The notes below the pieces were generated by a model, which saw nothing but the letters and a program-made list of their open reading frames with translations, had not been told where the DNA came from and did no database searches. Positions 43,691 to 50,472 of a DNA stretch of 64,000 nt are shown piece by piece; position 1 is the first letter of the stretch, and the number at the start of each line of letters is the position of its first letter. A program made the translations under genes and the position numbers. The DNA comes from Pseudomonas sp. WN033. Its GTDB lineage: Bacteria; Pseudomonadota; Gammaproteobacteria; Pseudomonadales; Pseudomonadaceae. Location: NCBI GenBank assembly GCA_002287035.1, contig NSKG01000006.1:62001-126000 (forward strand), written 5' to 3'.

Positions 43691-44566
43691 TTACTCCTGG
43701 GTATCGGTGCTGCGAGCCCCGGCCTTGTTCGACAGGCGCAGGCCACGCAGACTGCGCTTGACGTTCTTCAGGTGGTTGACCAGTTCCGGGCCGCGGCGCA
43801 TGGCCATGCCCATGGCCAGCACGTCGATTACCACCAGGTGGGCGATGCGTGAAGACAGCGGGGTGTAGATGTCGGTGTCTTCCGGCACGTCGATCGGGAT
43901 GTGGATGCCGGCCAGTTCGGCCAGTGGGGTATGGCTGGGGCACAGACTGATCAGGGTCGCGCCGGTTTCGCCAACCAGACTGGCCGAGTGCAGCAGATCC
44001 TTGGTACGCCCGGTCTGGGAAATGGCCACGGCGACATCCTGGGGTCCCAGGGTTACCGCCGACATGGCCTGCATGTGCGGGTCGGAATAAGCGGCGGTAG
44101 AGACCTGCAGGCGGAAGAACTTGTGCTGGGCGTCGCTGGCTACTGCGCCCGAGGCACCAAACCCGTAGAACTCCACCCGCCGGGCTTTGGCCAGCGCGGC
44201 GATGGCGAACTCCATGGCCTGCGGGTCGAGGCGTTCGCGCACGTCCATCAGGGTCGCCAGGGTGGTGTCGAAGATCTTGTGCGAGAGCTCGTCGACGTTG
44301 TCGTCTTCGCTGATCGAGAACTGACCGAAGCTGGCGCCGGCGGCCAGGCTCTGGGCCAGGCGCAGTTTCAGGTCCTGAAAGCCGCTGCAACCAATCGCCC
44401 GGCAGAAGCGCACGATGGTCGGTTCACTGACCCCGACTTCGCGGGCCAGATCGGCCATCGACGAGTGCATGACCTGGGCAGCCTGGGCCAGCACGAAATC
44501 GGCTACCTTGAGCTCGGATTTGCGCAGCGTAGGGCGGCTGACGGCGATATGCTGGAGTAAATTCAC
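43691..44566 (-). CDS. HexR-like RpiR-family regulator
   Basis: A 291-residue RpiR/MurR-type regulator: HTH_6 domain at 1-77 (KVADFVLAQAAQVMHSSMADLAREVGVSEPTIVRFCRAIGCSGFQDLKLRLAQSLA) and a SIS sugar-phosphate-binding domain (about 125-265: FYGFGASGAVASDAQHKFFRL, VAISQTGRTKDLL, PEDTDIYTPLSSRIAHLVVIDVL). It resembles HexR, which senses KDPG and controls glucose catabolism. Divergent from zwf across a perfect HexR-like palindrome. In pseudomonads a second RpiR paralog sits next to a second zwf, and this may be that one rather than true HexR, so I leave the symbol blank. Confidence 0.88.
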   Translation of the reverse strand: MNLLQHIAVSRPTLRKSELKVADFVLAQAAQVMHSSMADLAREVGVSEPTIVRFCRAIGCSGFQDLKLRLAQSLAAGASFGQFSISEDDNVDELSHKIFDTTLATLMDVRERLDPQAMEFAIAALAKARRVEFYGFGASGAVASDAQHKFFRLQVSTAAYSDPHMQAMSAVTLGPQDVAVAISQTGRTKDLLHSASLVGETGATLISLCPSHTPLAELAGIHIPIDVPEDTDIYTPLSSRIAHLVVIDVLAMGMAMRRGPELVNHLKNVKRSLRGLRLSNKAGARSTDTQE

Positions 44567-44608
44567 GTTGGCTTCTGGTAGTCTTGAGGGTCGAAATGGC
44601 CGAATTTC

Positions 44609-44625
44609 TTGTAGTTATACTACAA
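44609..44625. promoter_or_regulatory. HexR-type operator between the RpiR regulator and zwf
   Basis: TTGTAGTTATACTACAA is a perfect 7+3+7 palindrome that includes TTGT-N9-ACAA, close to the TTGT-N7/8-ACAA HexR site. It lies 34 bases before the zwf GTG and 42 bases before the regulator ATG, so it can control both. Confidence 0.7.
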
Positions 44626-44659
44626 AAATGGTCAAAACGTCTTGAATGGGAGAATCGAT

Positions 44660-46129
44660 GTGCCTGCACATCGCGGCATGGCCTGTGACATTGTAGTGCT
44701 GGGCGGGACCGGCGATCTGGCCCTGCGCAAGCTGCTGCCGGCGTTGTACTACCTGCACCGCGACGGTTATCTGCATGCTGGTACGCGGATTCTGGCGGCG
44801 GCCAGGGCCAAGCATGCGGCCGAGAGCTACCGCCGATTGGTGCAGCGGCATGTCAGCCAGCATGTGGCCCTGGGTGATTTCGACAGCGGGACCTGGGACG
44901 CTTTCGCTGAGCGGATTGACTACCTGAGTCTGGACGTCAGTCAGCGGGTCGAGTTCCCGCGTCTGGCCCAGGCCTTGGGCAAGGTCCGTGGGCGAGTGCG
45001 GGTGTTCTATCTGGCAACCTTCCCCAACCTGTTCGCTGCTACCGCCAAGCACCTGGCTTCGGTGGGACTGGTCGATGAGCAGGCCCGCATCGTGCTGGAA
45101 AAACCACTGGGCGAAAGCCTCAAGACCGCGACCCAGATCAATGACCAGATCGGCGCCGTGTTTGACGAGTCGCGGGTGTTCCGGATTGATCACTATCTGG
45201 GCAAGGAAGCAGTACAGAACCTGCTGGCGCTGCGCTTTGGCAACGCTCTGCTGGAGCCGCTGTGGCGCAATGCGCATATCGACCATGTGCAGATCAGCGT
45301 GCTGGAAACGGTTGGGGTCGAGAATCGCGGGGGCTACTACGATCAGGCTGGTGCGATGCGCGATATGGTGCAGAACCATTTGCTGCAGTTGCTCTGTCTG
45401 GTCGCCATGGAAGCGCCGGTGCATTTCGAGCCCGAAGCGGTGCGTAACGAGAAGCTGAAGATTCTCGAAGCCCTGCGGCCGATCACTGGCATGGATGTAC
45501 AGGATCACACTGTACGTGGTCAGTACGCCGCTGGAGAGCGGGCCGGTGAACAACTGCCAGCTTACTACTTCGAGAAGAGTGTTGATCACGACAGCAACAC
45601 TGAAACCTTCGTCGCGCTCAAGGCCGAGATCGACAACTGGCGCTGGGCCGGGGTGCCGTTCTATCTGCGCACCGGAAAATGCCTGACCCAGCGCAAATCG
45701 GAAATCGTCATCCAGTTCAAGGCCGTACCGCATCGGCTGTTCTCCCAGAACGGCGGCGACCCGGCGCGCAACCGGCTGGTGATCCGCCTGCAACCGGATG
45801 AGAGCATCAGCCTGGCGCTGATGGCCAAGTCACCGGGGCGCGGCATGGCGCTGCAGGAAGTTGAGCTGGATCTGAACTTTGCCAAGGCCTTCAAGCGCCG
45901 ACGCTGGGACGCCTATGAGCGGCTGTTGCTGGATGTGATCGAAGGTGATGCCACCTTGTTTATGCGCCGTGACGAAATCGAAGCGGCCTGGCGTTGGGTC
46001 GATCCGATCATCCAGGGCTGGCAGGACTGCTATCGCTCACCCAAGCGTTACGCTGCCGGCAGTTGGGGGCCGGACGCCGCCGACAGCCTGCTGGAGCGTC
46101 AGGGGCATTGCTGGTTTGATGAAAACTGA
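44660..46129 (+). CDS. zwf: glucose-6-phosphate 1-dehydrogenase
   Basis: A 489-residue enzyme oxidising glucose 6-phosphate to 6-phosphogluconolactone with NADP+ (first step of the Entner-Doudoroff/oxidative pentose phosphate routes). Nucleotide motif GGTGDLALRKL, substrate motif RIDHYLGKE, the ILEKPLGES-like VLEKPLGES and FYLRTGK are diagnostic. I prefer the GTG at 44660, with GGGAG seven bases ahead, to the TTG at 44642. No pgl, edd or eda follows, unlike the canonical zwf-pgl-eda group. It probably belongs to a second zwf locus. Confidence 0.95.
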   Translation: MPAHRGMACDIVVLGGTGDLALRKLLPALYYLHRDGYLHAGTRILAAARAKHAAESYRRLVQRHVSQHVALGDFDSGTWDAFAERIDYLSLDVSQRVEFPRLAQALGKVRGRVRVFYLATFPNLFAATAKHLASVGLVDEQARIVLEKPLGESLKTATQINDQIGAVFDESRVFRIDHYLGKEAVQNLLALRFGNALLEPLWRNAHIDHVQISVLETVGVENRGGYYDQAGAMRDMVQNHLLQLLCLVAMEAPVHFEPEAVRNEKLKILEALRPITGMDVQDHTVRGQYAAGERAGEQLPAYYFEKSVDHDSNTETFVALKAEIDNWRWAGVPFYLRTGKCLTQRKSEIVIQFKAVPHRLFSQNGGDPARNRLVIRLQPDESISLALMAKSPGRGMALQEVELDLNFAKAFKRRRWDAYERLLLDVIEGDATLFMRRDEIEAAWRWVDPIIQGWQDCYRSPKRYAAGSWGPDAADSLLERQGHCWFDEN

Positions 46130-46303
46130 TGTGCTGTCGGCTGAAAGGCTCGCGCTAAAGCGCCGCAATACCAGGTTAAAGGGTAAGAACTGACCTGGGT
46201 CACAATAAAGGCCTATAGCGGGCCGATTGAATTTATTTGAAGCAGGGCCTGTGTAAAGATGAGCCGGCATCATTTGAATTTCAACCGGCGTGAGACCTGA
46301 ACC

Positions 46304-47380
46304 ATGCGATTGCTTTGCTGTGTGTGGCTGTTGTGCTGCAGCCTGCCGTTGGCCGCCAGTCAGCAGCTCAACCTGTTCAACTGGCCAGAATATCTTCCAC
46401 CTGAAGCCATTCAGCGATTCCAGGAACAAACCGGGATTGAGGTGCGTTATGACACCTTCGACAGTCCCGAAGTACTGGAAAGTACGCTACTGGCCGGCGC
46501 CAGCGGCTATGACCTGGTGTTCCCATCCACCACCGTGCTGGCCAAGGCAATCCAGGCCGGTGCCTTGCAGCAGATCGATGGCAGCCGCTATCAGCATGCT
46601 GCCGAGCTGGATCCGGAGTTGATGCGGTTTCTGGCTGTGGCCGATCCCAACAACCGCTATGCCATGCCTTACACCTGGGGCACGATAGGGTTGGGAATCA
46701 ATCGCCAGGCGGTGGAACGACGCCTGGGACAGATCCCGCTTAACAGTCTCGATCTGCTGTTCAAGCCTGAATACGTCAGCCGCCTGAAAGATTGCGGCGT
46801 CTCGATTCTGGACTCTCCACAGGAAGTCATCGCCATCGCCCTCAACTATCTGGGGCATGACCCGTATGCCAGTTATCCGCCAGCGCTCAGACAGGTCGCC
46901 GAGTTGCTGGCCGGTGTACAGCCGAATCTGCGCTATGTCGGCAGCGCCCAGCATATTGATGATCTGGCCAGCGGTGAAATCTGCCTGGCGCTGACCTTCA
47001 ACGGTGATGCCGGGCTGGCGGCGGTGCGGGCTGCAGAGCTGGGGCAGCCGTTCGAGGTGGTCTATCGTATTCCCCGTGAAGGGTCCGTGGTCTGGTTCGA
47101 CAGCATGGCGATTCCGGTTGATGCACCGAATCCCGAGGCAGCACACCGGCTGATCGACTTCATGCTCCAGCCCGAGGTGCTGGCCGAAGTGACCAATGAA
47201 CTGTTCTTCGCCAACGCCAGTCTGGCAGCGGGACCACTGGTTGATCCGCAGATTGTCGCCGACCAGGACATCTATCCCCCCGAGACAGTCCGGGCCCGGC
47301 TGTTCGTCGAGCGTCAGCTGGGTGTGGCCGATCAGCGCCAGCGCACTCGATTGTGGAGCCGGGTTATCGCTCAGCACTGA
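46304..47380 (+). CDS. polyamine-type ABC substrate-binding protein (copy 1)
   Basis: A 358-residue periplasmic binding protein of the PotF/PotD/SpuD family. Signal peptide 1-18 (ending LAAS), then QLNLFNWPEYLPPEAIQRFQEQTGIEVRYDTFDSPEVLESTLLAGASGYDLVFPS and YAMPYTWGTIGLGINRQ, typical of the family. It probably binds putrescine, spermidine or a related compound. A close paralog lies at 48422. No ABC permease or ATPase genes are in the window, so it either works with a distant system or as a sensor. Confidence 0.88.
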   Translation: MRLLCCVWLLCCSLPLAASQQLNLFNWPEYLPPEAIQRFQEQTGIEVRYDTFDSPEVLESTLLAGASGYDLVFPSTTVLAKAIQAGALQQIDGSRYQHAAELDPELMRFLAVADPNNRYAMPYTWGTIGLGINRQAVERRLGQIPLNSLDLLFKPEYVSRLKDCGVSILDSPQEVIAIALNYLGHDPYASYPPALRQVAELLAGVQPNLRYVGSAQHIDDLASGEICLALTFNGDAGLAAVRAAELGQPFEVVYRIPREGSVVWFDSMAIPVDAPNPEAAHRLIDFMLQPEVLAEVTNELFFANASLAAGPLVDPQIVADQDIYPPETVRARLFVERQLGVADQRQRTRLWSRVIAQH

Positions 47381-47388
47381 GTAAGGAC

Positions 47389-48297
47389 TTACGGGTTCAG
47401 CGGATGCTGAAAGCTGGCCAGCAGATCCGCCTCGAAGGCCTGCTGTGCATCACTGGGGTGTTGGCCTCGATGGCGGGCCAACTGGAAGCCGACCTCAAAG
47501 CTCAGTTGTTCGGACAGCAGGGGACGCAGACGTCCGCGTTCGACCCAGCGCGCGCCGATATGCTCGGGCAGATAGCCGATATGCTGGCCTGAGAGGATAA
47601 ATGCCAGCGCCCCTTCGACCTGTTCGGTCTGGGCACTGCTGGCTTCGCTCAGGTGCGGCTCACATGGCGGAAACAGTCGATAGGGATGATGTACCCGGTC
47701 GGCCAGGCGCAGATCCTCTGGGGTTGGTGCTGGGTGTGCGAACAGAGGGTGAGCGCTGGCACAGTACAGGCACTGGCGTTCCTGAAACAGCAGCCGGTAA
47801 TCGATAGCGGCCTGTTGCCCGGCAAAATAGCCGACTGCCAACTGCAACTGATTCTGTAACAACCGCCGTTCCAGCTCCGCCGGCATGGCGGTGATCAGCT
47901 CGATTTGCACCGCCTGATTACGTTGCCTGAAGCGCTCGATGGCCTGGGCAATGCGCTCCAGCACTGCGTCGGCCAACCCTTCGGACAACCCCAGATGCAG
48001 CTCTCCGATAAGCTTGTCGGCCATACCCTGCGCTTCATGGCGGAAACTGTCGATGGCTGCAAACAGCCGCCGTGTTGCCTGCAGCACCTGCTCGCCCTTG
48101 GGGGTCAGGCGAAAGCCGGCCTTGCCGCGCTCACACAAGCGAAAGCCCAGCCGGGTTTCCAGCTTGGCCATCTGGGTGCTGATGGTCGACTGACCCACCC
48201 CCAGTTCACCCTGAGCGGCGCTGAAACCACCACACTCGGCCACGGTGACAAACAGCCGCAACAGCTGCAGATCCAGATCGCGTAGCTGGCTGAGCAT
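47389..48297 (-). CDS. LysR-type regulator between two polyamine-binding proteins
   Basis: A 302-residue LysR regulator with N-terminal wHTH (LQLLRLFVTVAECGGFSAAQGELGVGQSTISTQMAKLETRLGFRLCERGKAGFRLTPKGEQVL) and effector domain (ELHLGLSEGLADAVLERIAQAIERFRQRNQAVQIEL). GGAGG precedes the ATG at 48297; the longer ORF to 48312 is not preferred. Divergent from the second binding protein and agmatinase, and convergent with the first binding protein (gap eight bases), so it likely regulates the polyamine/agmatine genes. The intergenic region (48298-48421) is AT-rich, holding the presumed promoter and operator. Confidence 0.88.
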   Translation of the reverse strand: MLSQLRDLDLQLLRLFVTVAECGGFSAAQGELGVGQSTISTQMAKLETRLGFRLCERGKAGFRLTPKGEQVLQATRRLFAAIDSFRHEAQGMADKLIGELHLGLSEGLADAVLERIAQAIERFRQRNQAVQIELITAMPAELERRLLQNQLQLAVGYFAGQQAAIDYRLLFQERQCLYCASAHPLFAHPAPTPEDLRLADRVHHPYRLFPPCEPHLSEASSAQTEQVEGALAFILSGQHIGYLPEHIGARWVERGRLRPLLSEQLSFEVGFQLARHRGQHPSDAQQAFEADLLASFQHPLNP

Positions 48298-48421
48298 GGC
48301 GCCTCCAAACATTGATGATTATCGATGCCAAAATAGAACACTTTGCATTTTTATAAAACAATGCCCATGCAAGCATGTTCAGGCCCGATAACAATTCATT
48401 AGCCTGTGCGAGATTCAGACC

Positions 48422-49501
48422 ATGCGACTGTTCCTATTAGCGCTGCTGCTGGGCGGCAGCTTGCCACTGGCGGCCAGCCAGCAACTCAACCTGTATAGCT
48501 GGGCCGACTACGTACCGGCCCAGGCCTTGCAACGGTTTCAGGACACCACCGGAATCCAGGTCCGTTATGACACCTTTGACAGCCTGGAGGTGCTGGAAAG
48601 CAAGCTGCTGACTGGACGCAGCGGCTATGACCTGGTGTTTCCAGCCTCGACCAGCCTGGCCCGGGCGATTCAGGCCGGTGCCCTGCAGCCGATCGAGGCT
48701 GACGACTTTACCCATGCCGCCAGCCTGGATCCGGAACTGCTGGCGCTGCTGGCCGAGGCTGATCCGGGTAATCGTTACGCCATGCCCTATACCTGGGGCA
48801 CCGTGGGCCTGGGGATCAACCTGCAGGCGGTCGAGCAGCGGCTGGGAGCCGATGCCCCGCTGAACAGCCTGGACCTGCTGTTCAAGCCGGACTACGCCCA
48901 GCGCCTGAAGGATTGCGGGATTGCCGTGCTGGACTCGCCCCAGGAAGTTATTGCCATCGCCCTTAACTATCTGGGCCATGACCCCTACAGCACTGCCGGG
49001 CCGGCCCTGGAACAGGCAGCGCAACTGCTGGCGGCGCTGCAGCCGAACGTGCGCTATGTCGGCAGCGCCCGGCATATCGATGACCTGGCCCGGGGTGAGG
49101 TGTGCCTGGCGCTGACCTATAACGGTGATGCCGGCATGGCGGCGGCGCGGGCCGCAGAGTCGGGGCAGCCGTTCGAGGTGATCTACCGTATACCGCGTGA
49201 GGGCACCCTGATCTGGTTCGACAGCCTGGCGATTCCGGTGGACGCGCCCAATCCGGCAGCGGCCCGGCAATTGATCGACTTTCTGCTCCAGCCCGAGGTG
49301 CTGGCCGAGTTGACCAATGAGCTGTTTTTCGCCAATGCCAGCCTGGCGGCCGAGCCGTTGATTGATCCCCAGATTGCCGCCGATCCAGACATTTATCCGC
49401 CGCCTGAACTGCGGGCCCGGCTGTTCGCCGAGCGCCAGCTGAGCCTGGCCGAGCAGCGTCAGCGCAACCGTCTTTGGACCCGTTTTCGTACCCAGTATTG
49501 A
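48422..49501 (+). CDS. polyamine-type ABC substrate-binding protein (copy 2)
   Basis: A 359-residue periplasmic binding protein, roughly 70% identical by eye to the copy at 46304 (same SLPLAASQQLNL signal/mature junction, YDLVFPASTSLARAIQAGALQ, RYAMPYTWGTVGLGIN, YNGDAGMAAARAAESGQPFEVIYRIPREG). It is 17 bases before the agmatinase start, so it is probably cotranscribed with it. The family binds putrescine/spermidine or related amines. No permease is near. Confidence 0.9.
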   Translation: MRLFLLALLLGGSLPLAASQQLNLYSWADYVPAQALQRFQDTTGIQVRYDTFDSLEVLESKLLTGRSGYDLVFPASTSLARAIQAGALQPIEADDFTHAASLDPELLALLAEADPGNRYAMPYTWGTVGLGINLQAVEQRLGADAPLNSLDLLFKPDYAQRLKDCGIAVLDSPQEVIAIALNYLGHDPYSTAGPALEQAAQLLAALQPNVRYVGSARHIDDLARGEVCLALTYNGDAGMAAARAAESGQPFEVIYRIPREGTLIWFDSLAIPVDAPNPAAARQLIDFLLQPEVLAELTNELFFANASLAAEPLIDPQIAADPDIYPPPELRARLFAERQLSLAEQRQRNRLWTRFRTQY

Positions 49502-49518
49502 GCCCGAGGAGCTTTCCC

Positions 49519-50463
49519 ATGGATCACAGCCCCAGCAATGATCAGGCCTTCACCCGTGACAGCCTGTACGGCACCGCCGCCGAACCAACCTATGCCGGCG
49601 TCACCAGTTTCATGCGTCGGCGTTACAGCCGGGATCTCGCCGGTGTCGATCTGGTAATCAGCGGCGTGCCCTTCGACACTGCTACCAGCAACCGACCGGG
49701 TAGTCGTTTCGGCCCGCGGGCGATTCGCGCCGCCTCGGTACAGATGGCCTGGGCCCGCCACTATCCCTGGGAGTTCGACCCGTTCGAGCGACTGGCCTGT
49801 GTCGATTATGGTGACTGCCTGTTCGATCATGGCCGCCCGGAAAGCGTGCCGGCCAGTATCCAGGCCCATGCCGAACAGATTCTGGAATCCGGCTGCGGGC
49901 TGTTGACCCTGGGTGGCGATCACTTCATCAGCTACCCGTTGCTCAAGGCTCATGCCCGGCGCCATGGTCCGCTGGCGCTGATTCATTTTGACGCCCACAG
50001 TGACACCTGGCCGGACCCGGAGTATGAGCGCATCGATCACGGCACCATGTTCTACCATGCCGCGCGCCAGGGGCTGGTCGACCCGGCCTGCTCGGTGCAG
50101 GTGGGTCTGCGCACCACCAACGATGACGTGATGGGGTTTCAGGTGCTTGATGCGCGTGAGGTCAATCGCAGCAGCCCGGAGACGATTGCCGAGCGGATCC
50201 GTGCACGAGTTGGCCAGCAGCCGGTCTATCTGACCTTTGACATCGACTGTCTGGACCCGGCTTTCGCACCCGGCACCGGGACCCCTGTGTGTGGCGGCCT
50301 GTCGACCCATCAGGCGCTGGAGATTCTGCGCGGGCTGCGCGGGATCAATCTGGTCGGGATGGACCTGGTTGAAGTGGCACCAGCCTACGATAGTGCGGAA
50401 ATCACCGCGCTGGCTGGTGCCACCCTGGCAATGGAGATGGTCTGTCTGTATGCCGCTCGCTGA
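49519..50463 (+). CDS. speB: agmatinase
   Basis: A 314-residue Mn2+-dependent ureohydrolase converting agmatine to putrescine and urea in the cytosol. Metal ligands lie in LGGDHF, FDAHSD and FDIDCLDPAFAPGTGTPVCGG. The sequence from VEVAPAYDSAEITALAGA is nearly like E. coli SpeB, which separates it from guanidinobutyrase (GbuA) of pseudomonads. ATG 49519 follows GAGGA. Its location right after the polyamine-binding protein and near a LysR regulator suggests uptake and use of agmatine. Confidence 0.92.
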   Translation: MDHSPSNDQAFTRDSLYGTAAEPTYAGVTSFMRRRYSRDLAGVDLVISGVPFDTATSNRPGSRFGPRAIRAASVQMAWARHYPWEFDPFERLACVDYGDCLFDHGRPESVPASIQAHAEQILESGCGLLTLGGDHFISYPLLKAHARRHGPLALIHFDAHSDTWPDPEYERIDHGTMFYHAARQGLVDPACSVQVGLRTTNDDVMGFQVLDAREVNRSSPETIAERIRARVGQQPVYLTFDIDCLDPAFAPGTGTPVCGGLSTHQALEILRGLRGINLVGMDLVEVAPAYDSAEITALAGATLAMEMVCLYAAR

Positions 50464-50472
50464 GTCCGGGGC

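Noticed and set aside
49459-50310. Minus-strand ORF of 283 codons over speB
   Set aside because: Complete agmatinase with metal-binding motifs is on the plus strand; the other frame has no family.
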